Below are positions 26,002 to 35,517 of a stretch of DNA of 43,724 nucleotides, piece after piece; within the stretch, counting starts at the first letter, position 1, and each line of letters begins with the position of its first letter. Source of the DNA: a virus. The notes beneath the pieces are model-generated. The model was not told the DNA's origin. It saw nothing but the letters and a program-made list of their open reading frames with translations, and ran no database searches. The stretch is from the IMG/VR virus record IMGVR_UViG_3300028802_000003, positions 1-43,724 of that record. One strand, 5' to 3'. The translations under genes and the position numbers were made by a program.

Positions 26002-28097
26002 GCCAGATGGACGGCACCGCGATCTCGGTCCCCGACGCGACCGACACCGGCATCCCCTCCCAGGCGATCAAGGCCGAGTACGGTCGCTCCGCCACGCTCT
26101 CCAACCCGGGCGTGATGGTCTACGACAACCGCTCCCTAGCCTCGATGTTCCAGACGGTGCTAGAGGACGCGCAGCGGTATCGGCTGCCCTTCGAGCAGGA
26201 GTGGCTGAAGGCCTACAACCAGTACCACGGGGCCACGCAGGACGCCGGCAAGGCGCCGTGGCAGTCCCTAGTCCACGTCCCCATGTCCAAGCGCGACGTG
26301 GACACCATCGCGTCCCGGCTCGTCTCCATCGTGTTCTCGGAGCAGGATTGGTTCGGCATCGAGCCGGAGGGGCGCTACCAGGACAAGCTGGCCGACATCG
26401 CGAAGAAGGTCATTCAATGGCAGCTTCACCGCGGCAAGTTCCGCGAGCCGGTGGAGACGTCATTCAAGGACGCGCTCATCTGCGGCAACGGGCCCATCAA
26501 GATCACCTACGACCGGGCGATCAAACCGTGGATGAGCTCGCAGTTCATCGCCGCTCCGTCGGGCGAGAACTTCGGAATCCCCCAGGCGCGGCAGGGCCAC
26601 TTCGAGATGCGGCGCGCGCTGAAGATGATCTCGCGGCTCCGGTTCGAGCCCATCGTCCCGACCGACTTCTGGCTCGACCCGAGCGGGCAGAATCGCTTCG
26701 TCATTCACCGGGTCAAGCGGCACGTCTCCGATCTCTGGAAGCTGGCGGCCGACCAGATCGACCCGCTGACGCAGGAGGTTCTCGTCAAGGCCGTCTACGA
26801 CCGCGCGGAAGTGGACAAGGTGCGGCCGGGCGCCCGCGACCGTCTGCTCGACAACTACGCCGCGCAGATCCGCCGCGAGCGGCCCCAGGCCTACGGCGAC
26901 ATGACGGTGGACCTGTTCGAGTTTTGGGGCGACTTCCCGGACCCGGCCAACGGGGCGACGATTTTCCGCAACTGCGTCATCACCTTCTGCGACAAGCAAT
27001 GGTGCCTGCGCCGGCCGGAGGAGAACCCCTTCTTCCACCAGGAGCCGCCGTTCCTGCTCGCGCGGCCGATGCTCAACCCGCACCAGGTCTACGGCTACGG
27101 CTTCCTCATGCAGACGGCGAAGATCCAGGACGAGATGGACCGGACCCTGCAGGTGATGATCGACAAGATGCACCTTTCGGTGCCGATGGTCGAGGCCGAC
27201 ATCTCCGCCGCGCGCAACCCCGAGGAGTTCGGCGGCGACCACCTGAAAGTCTCGCCCGCCCGCATCATCACGAAGAAGTCCGGGGATCGCAAAATCTTCA
27301 CGCCCGTCGAGGGATTCACGCCGCCGACCGAGTGGGAAGTCCAGGTCTACCGCCTCCTGCAGGAGGCCTTCGGCATGGACACGAGCGTGAACGAATACTC
27401 CGCCGCCGGCACGGAGAGCTCCAACCGCAAGACGAAGGCCGAGGTCGAGATCAAAGTCTCCGCCTCGCAGAATGCCTTCAACGCCGTGGGTCAATACATG
27501 GAGGAGCACTTCCTCTCGCCGATGGTCAAGATGATCTACGACCTGTCGATCCAGTTCGAGCAGAACTTCACGAGCCCGCGGCTGATGCGGATGTTCGGCG
27601 ACGACCAGGAAGCGCAGCAGATCCTCATGGCGCTGTCGGCGATGCCGCTCGCGGAGCGGTGGGAGAACATGAACCTGGACGCGCAGTTCCGCGTCGATGG
27701 CGTCACGCTGCAGGTGACTCGTCAGCAGCGGCTCGACCGGCTGATGAACTTCCTCAAGATCATGGGCGGGGATCCGCAGATGGTGACGCTCATCGACAAG
27801 CGCGAGCTCCTGCGGGATCTGCTCATCCTCTTCGACCTTCCGAAAACGATGGTGCTGCAGCAGTCCGACGCGATGCTGCAGGCGGCGGAGCAGGCCGTGA
27901 TCGCCCAGTTCGCGATGGCGATGGGCGGCGGCCAGCAACCCCCAGGCGCTCCGCCGGGGGGACCGCCCGGTGGACAACCGCCGGGCGCCCCGCCGGGCCC
28001 GCCGCCGCCGAACCCAAACAATAGCCGCGTGTCCGCAGCCGCGCAGGCGAAGAAAGGGGCCGAGGACTCGCAAGCGCGCGCGCCTCACCCGGCATGA
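25998..28097 (+). CDS. Portal protein (podovirus type), 699 aa
   Basis: Large protein with the features of podovirus portals: an N-terminal LPFEQEWLKAYNQYHG segment, DTIASRLVSIVFS, a tryptophan-rich FWLDPSG stretch, many beta-strands in the middle (about 220-400), and a helical C-terminal region. It ends with a Pro/Gly repeat tail (GGQQPPGAPPGGPPGGQPPG) that is probably disordered. It forms the 12-fold ring through which DNA is packaged. It starts at the ATGA overlap. Confidence 0.85.
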   Translation: MSQMDGTAISVPDATDTGIPSQAIKAEYGRSATLSNPGVMVYDNRSLASMFQTVLEDAQRYRLPFEQEWLKAYNQYHGATQDAGKAPWQSLVHVPMSKRDVDTIASRLVSIVFSEQDWFGIEPEGRYQDKLADIAKKVIQWQLHRGKFREPVETSFKDALICGNGPIKITYDRAIKPWMSSQFIAAPSGENFGIPQARQGHFEMRRALKMISRLRFEPIVPTDFWLDPSGQNRFVIHRVKRHVSDLWKLAADQIDPLTQEVLVKAVYDRAEVDKVRPGARDRLLDNYAAQIRRERPQAYGDMTVDLFEFWGDFPDPANGATIFRNCVITFCDKQWCLRRPEENPFFHQEPPFLLARPMLNPHQVYGYGFLMQTAKIQDEMDRTLQVMIDKMHLSVPMVEADISAARNPEEFGGDHLKVSPARIITKKSGDRKIFTPVEGFTPPTEWEVQVYRLLQEAFGMDTSVNEYSAAGTESSNRKTKAEVEIKVSASQNAFNAVGQYMEEHFLSPMVKMIYDLSIQFEQNFTSPRLMRMFGDDQEAQQILMALSAMPLAERWENMNLDAQFRVDGVTLQVTRQQRLDRLMNFLKIMGGDPQMVTLIDKRELLRDLLILFDLPKTMVLQQSDAMLQAAEQAVIAQFAMAMGGGQQPPGAPPGGPPGGQPPGAPPGPPPPNPNNSRVSAAAQAKKGAEDSQARAPHPA

Positions 28098-28741
28098 CAC
28101 CAGAAAGATCCGCCGAGCTCGCGAAGCAGATGGGCCTCGATAAGACGCCGGCGCTCCGCTACGAGCGGGCCCCGGACGAGAACGCGCCGCTCGAGCGCGT
28201 GGTCAACTTCAAGAAGGCGCTGCAATGCGTGGACGTGCTCCGCACCGCGGCCTTCGAGCGGTTCATCCCGGACTGCTGCGTGATCGACATGGAGATCGGT
28301 ACGGCGGTCTACTGCGAGGGCATGAACGATGCGGTACTCATCCGTACCGACGTGCCGCCGCCGCTCGACCCGTCCAACCCCACGAACTTGAAGATCACGA
28401 AGGCGACCGGGATCCCGCACCGGCTGGACGACCAGGCCTTTTTCATCTGGTTGGGCAAGGAACTCGAGCTCCGGTGGACGGCCTGGGGCGCTCGCCGAAT
28501 GGGCCCCCCGCTTGTCTTTTGGGGCCGCGGCGACCCCAACACCCGGGACGCCAAACCCTTCATCGGCCTGCTGATGAAGTTCGCCCGGAACGTCTCGGAC
28601 GTGCCGGCCGACTGGGGCGCGATCATCCCTCCCGGCATGTCGATCAAGGAAGCGAATCGGCGGCTCACTCTCGCGGCTGTTGACAATGGGAGTAGGATTG
28701 CCGAGACTGATACGCGAAAACCACACGGAGGAAGCACATGA
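28094..28741 (+). CDS. Hypothetical protein downstream of portal, 215 aa
   Basis: ATG 28094 overlaps the portal stop. Mixed alpha/beta with Trp-rich strands (FFIWLGKELELRWTAWGARR). There is no Cys array or protease signature. Place between portal and scaffold suggests head assembly, but it does not look like a known prohead protease. Confidence 0.6.
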   Translation: MTPERSAELAKQMGLDKTPALRYERAPDENAPLERVVNFKKALQCVDVLRTAAFERFIPDCCVIDMEIGTAVYCEGMNDAVLIRTDVPPPLDPSNPTNLKITKATGIPHRLDDQAFFIWLGKELELRWTAWGARRMGPPLVFWGRGDPNTRDAKPFIGLLMKFARNVSDVPADWGAIIPPGMSIKEANRRLTLAAVDNGSRIAETDTRKPHGGST

Positions 28742-28986
28742 GTCTCGTGAAATCCCACAGCGATTCAAACGCCTCCGATCCGAACGCGAGCACCGACCCC
28801 ATGAGTGGCTCGGTCGGCATGTCGGGTTTCACGAAGATGCCGTACCCCACGGCCAAGCCCGCGCAGAGCAACGCCGACGTGGGCATCACGCTCGGCGACT
28901 CCATCGGCTCGCTCGGCAACGACGGTACGAACATGTCGGCCTACGAAGAGCAGAAGGCCGACATCAGCGCCGAGAAGGGCAAGTAA
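28738..28986 (+). CDS. Small Ser/Asn-rich protein, 82 aa
   Basis: GGAGG lies a few bases upstream of ATG 28738, which overlaps the previous stop. Low-complexity, Ser/Asn/Asp-rich and probably disordered, with no motif. Likely a small head-assembly accessory. Confidence 0.5.
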   Translation: MSLVKSHSDSNASDPNASTDPMSGSVGMSGFTKMPYPTAKPAQSNADVGITLGDSIGSLGNDGTNMSAYEEQKADISAEKGK

Positions 28987-29277
28987 TTGCCGGCACCGAC
29001 TCGGCCGCCTTTGGGCGGCACACCAGGAGGCAAGAGCCAGGCCTCCAAGCACGACCCGGGCGACTCCTCGCCGGGCAACGACTCCGGCGTGAAGGGTGAC
29101 GGTTGGGCGACCTACGGCTTCCTCGAGGAGACGCCCGCTGACCCGATGGCGAATCAAGTCTGCGCCGACGTGCTCGGCTACGACAAGCGCGTGGAGTGCG
29201 ACCCGAAGAAGCGATTCCCCCAGGTCAAGGAAGAGCAGCGCGGCGACATCGAGCCGCTCAAGTCGGAGTGGGTCTGA
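28987..29277 (+). CDS. Small acidic/Pro-Gly-rich protein, 96 aa
   Basis: The TTG at 28987 follows the previous stop immediately, and no ATG or GTG near the start is better placed. The frame is open and coupled to the next gene by TGATG. A short hairpin (GCCGCC-TTTG-GGCGGC, 29004-29019) lies just inside the start, so the true start may be later. Two Cys in the C-terminal half. Function unknown. Confidence 0.4.
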   Translation: MPAPTRPPLGGTPGGKSQASKHDPGDSSPGNDSGVKGDGWATYGFLEETPADPMANQVCADVLGYDKRVECDPKKRFPQVKEEQRGDIEPLKSEWV

Positions 29278-29510
29278 TGGACGCCCGGCTCCCCGCCGAT
29301 GTCCCGGAGTGGCTAGAGAAATCCCTAGCTGACCTAGACCAGCGCGCCTCCGACAAGATCCGCAAGAACGACGACCCCTCCTTCGCCGCCGGGTACTTCT
29401 CCTGCCTGGCCGACCTCAAAGACATCTTCGACACCGAATCGAAACTCGAGGAGGCGGAGCGTAAAAAGCGTTTCCGCATGATCGTGCATGGCGAATCCCA
29501 GTCAGCCTAA
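29277..29510 (+). CDS. Small hypothetical protein, 77 aa
   Basis: Start overlaps the previous stop (TGATG) and its end overlaps the scaffold start by 23 bases. Helical and charged. CTAG occurs repeatedly in its leucine codons, unlike most of the genome. Confidence 0.5.
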   Translation: MDARLPADVPEWLEKSLADLDQRASDKIRKNDDPSFAAGYFSCLADLKDIFDTESKLEEAERKKRFRMIVHGESQSA

Positions 29511-30309
29511 GCCGCCGACCGAGGCGGAGCTCCGGCAGGCTCTAGAGGAAGAGAAGGCGAAAACCGCCAAGCTAGAGGCCGAGGGCCGCGGCTACCTAGA
29601 GGCCGCGCGCTCCGAGTGGGATCGCGCCGAGAAGGCGCAGGCCGCCCTCCGGGCCACGGTCGCCAACGCCGCCCCGCACCCGAAGGCCCCGGACGCTTTC
29701 GAGAAGCTCTCCGCCGAGGGCCTCGCGCTCTCGCCCGAGGAGCAGCAGCGGCTGCTAGATCAGGGCACTCGCTCCCGCGCCCGCGAGGAGTTCGGCCGCG
29801 GCGCCCAGGTCCTAGAGGAGCGCCGGCTCGCCGACGAATACAAGCGGGACACGCGCCTGGCGCTGTCCTTCTTCCGCGCGCAGCACCCGGCCCTAGCCCA
29901 GGACGAAGAGGGCTTCGCCGCCGCCGTGACGAAGGCGCAGATCCGCGCCACCCGGCAGAACCTGAATCTCGATCCGGTCGGGATGCTCAACTTCGCCCAC
30001 GCCATCTACCAGGAGGGCAAGGGCACCGCGGACACCATCCCGTTCACCGAGGGCGCCGGAGCCCCGGGAGGCCCCGCCGTGAACCCCAACCGTCCCGCCG
30101 AACCGACTCCGCCCTCGCTGTGGGAAAAGCTCTACGGCGCGAAGGACGTGGTGGACGAGTCCAACACCGACTGGTCCCTCGACGGGATGACGGAGAAGTA
30201 CCTCGACCAGAAGAACCTCGAGCTCGTCAAAGAGGGGTTCACGTCTCGCATCGGTCAGATCATGGGGCAGATCGAAGAAGCAAAAGCTCGGCGTTCCGCC
30301 GCGGCATAG
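29488..30309 (+). CDS. Scaffolding-like protein, 273 aa
   Basis: Directly upstream of the major capsid protein. Long charged Ala/Glu/Arg helices (about 10-150) are typical of phage scaffolding proteins, followed by a Pro/Gly-rich linker and a C-terminal helical segment that could bind capsid. It probably templates prohead assembly. Many leucines are encoded by CTA within CTAG. Confidence 0.65.
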   Translation: MANPSQPKPPTEAELRQALEEEKAKTAKLEAEGRGYLEAARSEWDRAEKAQAALRATVANAAPHPKAPDAFEKLSAEGLALSPEEQQRLLDQGTRSRAREEFGRGAQVLEERRLADEYKRDTRLALSFFRAQHPALAQDEEGFAAAVTKAQIRATRQNLNLDPVGMLNFAHAIYQEGKGTADTIPFTEGAGAPGGPAVNPNRPAEPTPPSLWEKLYGAKDVVDESNTDWSLDGMTEKYLDQKNLELVKEGFTSRIGQIMGQIEEAKARRSAAA

Positions 30310-30318
30310 GGAGGCTAC

Positions 30319-31263
30319 ATGGCACAGGTTTGGTCCGTTCCCGCCCTCGGTGGCTTCTCGGCGACCGCATCCATCGACGCGGAGCTCCGACAGAGGGCAA
30401 CCCACACGACCTACTTCCACCAGATGACGCTCGGAGCAGCGTCCTACGGGAAGCATCGGTCGGACAAGCTGCTCTTCGACAAGATCGGCCGCCTCTCGAC
30501 TCCGCTCAACGTGGCGGGAATCGGTGAGACGGACCCGGTGCCGGAGACGACGTTCCCGCTCGTCCAGGGCACGATCCAGACGACCGAGTACGCCAACTCC
30601 GTCGCGTGGACCGAGAAGCTCGAGACGTACTCGCAGTTCCCCATCGGGCAGATGGTGGCGCTCGCGCTGCGTCAGGACCAGATCGAGGGACTGGACAAGG
30701 TGGCCTTCGCCGGCTACGCCCTCGGCCGCGTGGTCTACACCCCGCTGACGGCCTCGACCGGAACCTTCTCCACGACCGGCACCGCGGGCGCCGTGGCGGG
30801 ATCCGCCATGACGATCTCGCACGTCAAGGACATCAGCGACTTCATGCGCGTCAACAGCATCCCCGCCATGAGCGAGGGCTGCTACTTCTGCATCGCGCAC
30901 GTCGATCACGTCCGCGGGATCAAGGACTCGTCCGAGTTCGTGGAGGTTTCCAAGTACCACCAGCCGGACAAGCTCTTCTACTCGGAGATCGGCAAGTATG
31001 CCGCGGTCCGCTTCGTGGAAGAGAACAACGCTCTGGCGAGCCCGGCCGGCACCAACACCGCCGGCTTCGCGCAGGCGATCTACTTCGGCGCGGACAACGT
31101 GCTCGAGGCCGTCGCGCAGGCCCCGCATCTGCGGTACGGCATTCCCCAGGATTTCGGACGCGACCGCCGCGAGGGGTCCTTCTACATCGGCGGCTTCGTC
31201 CTGGCGTGGCGCTTCGACACGGACGGAGGCGAGGAGCACCAGGTCCGCGCCGACAGTCAGTAA
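30319..31263 (+). CDS. Major capsid protein (N4 gp56-like/HK97 fold), 314 aa
   Basis: Preceded by GGGAGG. The central helix region (EYANSVAWTEKLETYSQFPIG, then LALRQDQIEGLDKVAFAGYALG) has the pattern of N4 gp56-type major capsid proteins: a sheet followed by the 'spine' helix. The rest is rich in beta-strands. Length and position after a scaffold-like gene fit a major capsid protein. Fold assignment is from pattern only. Confidence 0.78.
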   Translation: MAQVWSVPALGGFSATASIDAELRQRATHTTYFHQMTLGAASYGKHRSDKLLFDKIGRLSTPLNVAGIGETDPVPETTFPLVQGTIQTTEYANSVAWTEKLETYSQFPIGQMVALALRQDQIEGLDKVAFAGYALGRVVYTPLTASTGTFSTTGTAGAVAGSAMTISHVKDISDFMRVNSIPAMSEGCYFCIAHVDHVRGIKDSSEFVEVSKYHQPDKLFYSEIGKYAAVRFVEENNALASPAGTNTAGFAQAIYFGADNVLEAVAQAPHLRYGIPQDFGRDRREGSFYIGGFVLAWRFDTDGGEEHQVRADSQ

Positions 31264-31290
31264 CCGGCAACCGGAAAAGGGAGAACGAAG

Positions 31291-31779
31291 ATGGGCTACA
31301 CGGACATCGGAATCACCGGCGGTTGCCACCGCGTCAACATGCAGGCGGCCTTCGCGACGTTCTCGCTCGCCGGCGCCACGCAGAGCAAGCAGGTCAAGCC
31401 GGCCACCGCGATCCAGGTCGCGCTCCTGCAGGCGCAGAAGCTCACCGACCACTACGCTCCCAACGAGACGTGGGCGCCGATGGGACTCGCGTGTGTCGTC
31501 TCCACGACCATCACGATCACGATTCCCGCGCTCACCCTGCAGAAGAACGGCGTTGCCGCCGCCACGGGCGGAGTCGCGACGTTCCCCTCGCTGCTCGCCG
31601 CGAGCGTCAACGAGGTTTTCATCCCCTTCACGTCCTACACCTTCGCCGCGGCCGACGCCATCGGCGATACCTGGTCCGTGCTGGTCACGACCACGGCGAC
31701 CGCTGGCGTCCTCAACGAGCTCTGGCTCGTCTACGGCTACAAGACGGTCGGCGGAGTCGGAGTGGGGGTCACGCTGTAA
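31291..31779 (+). CDS. Virion structural protein, 162 aa
   Basis: Beta-rich (Thr, Val, Ala, Gly), no motif, directly after the capsid gene and with GGGAGAACG upstream. A capsid-decoration or stabilising role is plausible. Its stop overlaps the next start (TAATG). Confidence 0.6.
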   Translation: MGYTDIGITGGCHRVNMQAAFATFSLAGATQSKQVKPATAIQVALLQAQKLTDHYAPNETWAPMGLACVVSTTITITIPALTLQKNGVAAATGGVATFPSLLAASVNEVFIPFTSYTFAAADAIGDTWSVLVTTTATAGVLNELWLVYGYKTVGGVGVGVTL

Positions 31780-32468
31780 TGCTCCCCCAGTTCGAGAACG
31801 CCGCGAGGGGCGCCCTGCAGTCGCGGGGCGCCTCCAACATCCGGGTGTCGGGGACTTCCATCAAGGAAGTCGTCCAGACCCTCTTCGCCGAGGAAATGGC
31901 GAAGCTGAAGAAGGTTCGCCTCACCTGGAACCCGGGCCAGGCCCCGGAGCCCCCGGACCCGAGCATGAAGATCGGCCTGCTCTGCAAGTGGAAGCCCTAC
32001 ACGGGCCCCATCGGCATCGGCCGGTACTTCGTCCAGAACATGATGGTCCTTTACTCCAACGGCGAGCCCGTCGAGGACATGAGCACGATCTCGACCGAGA
32101 AGCGCGTCGAGCGGATCGTGGACGGGAAGGGCAACTTCCTGCGCGAGCACACCTTCAAGAGCGACCGCGAGTACGTCGATGAGGCGCTGCGGTTTTACAT
32201 GCAGATCGCCATTCGGCTCGACCCGAACCTGTGCCGGTACTGCGTCCAGTTCTCGACCGACAACCGGGACGAATACATCCTGCACATGCGGCAGAAGCAC
32301 AAGCCGGAGTTCTACAAGATGCTCCACGCTGACGATCCCGAAGTGATCCCGGACCCGGCGCCCGAAGAGCCGGAGCCGGAGCCGCCGACCGAGCCGCCGC
32401 CGACCGAGCCGGGCCCCGAGCCCGTCCAGCCCGAGTCCAGAAAAGCGCGAGCCGCGCGGGCGTCGTAA
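31779..32468 (+). CDS. Virion-module protein with C2H2-like zinc motif, 229 aa
   Basis: The central part is beta-rich. Residues about 149-172 contain CRYCVQFSTDNRDEYILHMRQKH, a C-x2-C ... H-x4-H zinc-finger pattern, followed by a Pro/Glu-rich disordered tail. It is unusual for the head-tail interval, and it may be a head-completion protein or carry DNA. Start coupled to the previous gene. Confidence 0.55.
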   Translation: MLPQFENAARGALQSRGASNIRVSGTSIKEVVQTLFAEEMAKLKKVRLTWNPGQAPEPPDPSMKIGLLCKWKPYTGPIGIGRYFVQNMMVLYSNGEPVEDMSTISTEKRVERIVDGKGNFLREHTFKSDREYVDEALRFYMQIAIRLDPNLCRYCVQFSTDNRDEYILHMRQKHKPEFYKMLHADDPEVIPDPAPEEPEPEPPTEPPPTEPGPEPVQPESRKARAARAS

Positions 32469-32477
32469 GGAGCCCTC

Positions 32478-33470
32478 GTGGCGAGGGACTGGACCGAGCT
32501 CGTCGCGGTCATCGAGGGCCACTACCCGACAGCGGTAGGGTCGCCTTCGGGCCAGGACAACGTACTCCGCTCCTCGCTGACGAAGTTCGCGAACAGCCTC
32601 TTCAAGGGCATCGAGCGGATGCGCCGCTGGTCGCTCGCCTACAACGTGGCGCCGCCGACCGTGACGAGCGCCGGCGTCCAGATTTACCCCTTCCCCTCGA
32701 GCGTGGTCGTCATCTCGCGGATCTACTGGTTGCTCTCGACCGGGCAGCCCGTCACGCTCGGGCTCTACGACGCGCAGGAGCTCCGCCGGACTTTCGGCGA
32801 GGGCCCGAACGCTCAGTCCTCCGCCCCGCGGTACTACGCGATCAACGGGACGAACATCGAGCTCTTCCCGAAGCCGGACAACGGCGCGGCCGGCAATGGC
32901 GCGGGGACCAACTACTCGCTCATCATCGAGGGCTACGGGGCCCTGACGCCCATCGTGGAGACGACCGGAGTTACCACGGGCGCGAGCACGACGCTGACGG
33001 TGCCGAGTTCGGCCTACCTGACCGCGCGCGGCCTGGCTCCGGCCGGGACGAACATCTCGGTCCGCGGTGCCGGCAACCTCGGCCCGATCTCGGTCCCCGA
33101 CACGCTCATCACCAACTGGACCGCCTTCCCGACCCCCACGACGGTCACGCTCGCGAGTCCGGCGATCACGGCGGTTCCGCTGCCCGGCGCACAGGTCTAC
33201 TTCAACTCGCTCAACTGGCTGATCCAGGACTTCGACAAGGTGGTGCTCTTCGGGGTGCTGCGGGAAGTCGCGGCGTACCTGAAGGAGAACTACTCGGTGT
33301 GGGAGAGCCGCTACCTGGCGGAGCTCGAGGAGATGGCGCAGTTCGACTTCGACCGGAAGAGCAACCTCGAGAAGATGGCAACGGCCGTCACCGGCCAGCG
33401 GCAGGGCCAACTCCGCACTCTCGACTACCCCGCCGGGATCGAAGTCCGCGGCGGCGCCGTCCTGGGATGA
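32478..33470 (+). CDS. Tail tubular protein A/adaptor-like protein, 330 aa
   Basis: GTG 32478 with AAGGAG upstream. The layout (helical N-terminus, beta-rich middle, C-terminal helical YLKENYSVWESRYLAELEEMAQFDFDRKSN) and its place two genes after the capsid fit the T7 gp11-type gatekeeper/adaptor. It should form the ring joining portal to tail nozzle. Confidence 0.65.
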   Translation: MARDWTELVAVIEGHYPTAVGSPSGQDNVLRSSLTKFANSLFKGIERMRRWSLAYNVAPPTVTSAGVQIYPFPSSVVVISRIYWLLSTGQPVTLGLYDAQELRRTFGEGPNAQSSAPRYYAINGTNIELFPKPDNGAAGNGAGTNYSLIIEGYGALTPIVETTGVTTGASTTLTVPSSAYLTARGLAPAGTNISVRGAGNLGPISVPDTLITNWTAFPTPTTVTLASPAITAVPLPGAQVYFNSLNWLIQDFDKVVLFGVLREVAAYLKENYSVWESRYLAELEEMAQFDFDRKSNLEKMATAVTGQRQGQLRTLDYPAGIEVRGGAVLG

Positions 33471-33471
33471 C

Positions 33472-35517
33472 ATGGCCCAGGACGATCCCTCAAACGACAT
33501 TCGCATCACGCCCGGGGGGATGGTTTCTGCCATCCCCGCGCACCTAATCGGCCTTCGCGGCTCGACGCCGTACCGGGACAACGCGGCCCTCGTCAACGGA
33601 TTCGCCAACCTCGTTTCCTTGAACGGGCAGACGGCCGTACCGTTCGCCAACACGCCGAGCGACTCGTTCACCTTCGGGTCCGGGTCGCTGCTGCTCGGCG
33701 GCCCAAGCCCGGGATCGTTCGACTGCGTGGACGTGGCCCGACAGAACCTCCTCTCGCAAATCATGTCGGCCAACGACGAGACTTCGCTCGTCAAGTCGAT
33801 CCCGGTGTTCAACAGCGAGGGGATCCTTCAGGCCACGGCCGCGATGGTCTACGGCGCGTACCAGGAACCCTTCGTGAAGTCGGGAACCGGCGTCACCGTT
33901 ACGGCAGGCTCCAACGTGTTCGCTGGCAACGGCGGGACGACATGGAACGTGGACCTACTCCTGGGCGGATACGGCATTCCCGCCGCGAACCTCTCCCTCA
34001 ATCTGATCTTGCCGGGTGACGTGATCGGCGTGAACAACGCCGCCGGCACCGCGCGCACCTGGTTCCGCATCCTCGCCGTTCCGGCCGCCGCCGCGATGAC
34101 GGTGTTCCCGACGCCCACCGCGGGCAACCCCGCCATCGGCGCGAACCGCGATTACATCATCCTGCGAACGGGGTACGGAGGCTACAGTCGCGGCGTTGCG
34201 ATCCAGCGCCCGGACCTCTTCTTCTACTTCTACTATGCCGGCACGGCCTACAACTTCGGAGCGGCGAACGGCTCAAACGGGCACGGGGTCTTGCAGGCCT
34301 TCAAGTTTTCGGCCGCGAACACTCACCAGATGGCGCCGGAGACGGTGGACGCCCTCGGCGTCACAACCGGCTTCCCGCCGATTGCCGACGACGTGGCCTA
34401 CTACAAGGGCTTCCTGCTCTACGGCGCCGACACGGCGGTTTCGTGGAGCCGCGGCGGATTCCCGTTCGGCCTCGGGTTCACGACGACGGACTTCCCGGCG
34501 TCCAACATCACGGTGGTCGATCCGACCTCGCGCTTCGTTTCCTTCGAGTACCTGGGCGACCAACTCATCGCGATCTTCGAGGAGTCCATCTGGCTGATCT
34601 CCGCCACCGGGAGCATCCCGGAGTTCGCGTTCTACCGGCTGCCGGAGATTCTGAGTGTCCAGCAGCCCTCGGCGTTGGAGCCGTGCGGCATCGCGAATTC
34701 CTACGTCCGTGGTCGGCCGTCCACCACCGGCCGCGGCGCGGTGTTCTACCAGTCCAACCGCGGGATCGAGCAGCTTTCCGGCGGCCTCTCGCAGGAGGCC
34801 TCGGCGCCCATCCAGAACATCATCGCGCGCAGTTTCGAGATTCCAAATTTCTCGCAGAGTTTCCTTTCCTGGTCCGACGACTTCGATCTGCTTTGGGTGC
34901 GGCCCGCCTGGGGCGAGACGGGCAAGAGTCTCGTCTACTGCCCCGGCTCGCAGGATTGGAGCATCATCGACATCAAGCCGCCGCAGGGCCGCAGCGTCGT
35001 GGCGATCACCGCGGGCGTTCCCAACTCCACCCGCCAGGGTGATCTTCAACGCCGCTGGCATGTCGGCTACTACGAAACGCTCTTCGACGCCGGCGTGGTC
35101 GGCACCAACGGCGGCAACGCGCGGACGGTCAACAACACCCCGGACGGGTTCGGCTTTCTCTTCCAGCCGGGATTGCAGACCTGGCTCTGGCGCACTCCGA
35201 TCATCCCGGCGGGCCTGCGCTACCCCGACTTCTCGCTCGCGGGATTCCTGATCGACGCCTACACGACGCAGGCCGCGGTGCAAATCAACTGGGTGCTCTA
35301 CGGCGGCATCTCGCCCTACAACATGTTCCAGCGGGACGCCGGCGGGATCCTGCTCTCGAGCTCCGGCGCGCAGTTCGGAACGGCGTGGCTCAACTCGAGG
35401 GCGCGGCTCGGCAAGAAGGTTGACGACCCCTTCCTGATGCTCGAGCTCTCGGGCGCGTTTTGGGTGCAGCTTGCCGGGATCATCCTCTTCAACGCGAATA
35501 CGCAGGTGAAGCGGTAA
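33472..35517 (+). CDS. Tail nozzle-like protein (tubular protein B type), 681 aa
   Basis: Follows the adaptor with no gap. Long, Gly/Thr/Tyr-rich, almost all predicted beta with WDS/VWS-type repeats in the middle, like the propeller-rich T7 gp12-type nozzle or P22 gp10. Length is similar to those proteins. Assigned by order and composition. Confidence 0.65.
   Translation: MAQDDPSNDIRITPGGMVSAIPAHLIGLRGSTPYRDNAALVNGFANLVSLNGQTAVPFANTPSDSFTFGSGSLLLGGPSPGSFDCVDVARQNLLSQIMSANDETSLVKSIPVFNSEGILQATAAMVYGAYQEPFVKSGTGVTVTAGSNVFAGNGGTTWNVDLLLGGYGIPAANLSLNLILPGDVIGVNNAAGTARTWFRILAVPAAAAMTVFPTPTAGNPAIGANRDYIILRTGYGGYSRGVAIQRPDLFFYFYYAGTAYNFGAANGSNGHGVLQAFKFSAANTHQMAPETVDALGVTTGFPPIADDVAYYKGFLLYGADTAVSWSRGGFPFGLGFTTTDFPASNITVVDPTSRFVSFEYLGDQLIAIFEESIWLISATGSIPEFAFYRLPEILSVQQPSALEPCGIANSYVRGRPSTTGRGAVFYQSNRGIEQLSGGLSQEASAPIQNIIARSFEIPNFSQSFLSWSDDFDLLWVRPAWGETGKSLVYCPGSQDWSIIDIKPPQGRSVVAITAGVPNSTRQGDLQRRWHVGYYETLFDAGVVGTNGGNARTVNNTPDGFGFLFQPGLQTWLWRTPIIPAGLRYPDFSLAGFLIDAYTTQAAVQINWVLYGGISPYNMFQRDAGGILLSSSGAQFGTAWLNSRARLGKKVDDPFLMLELSGAFWVQLAGIILFNANTQVKR

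Noticed and set aside
31737-33812. 691-codon - strand frame across the head-tail genes
   Set aside because: It lies antisense to three clear virion genes, has no motif or ribosome site and shadow-like composition.
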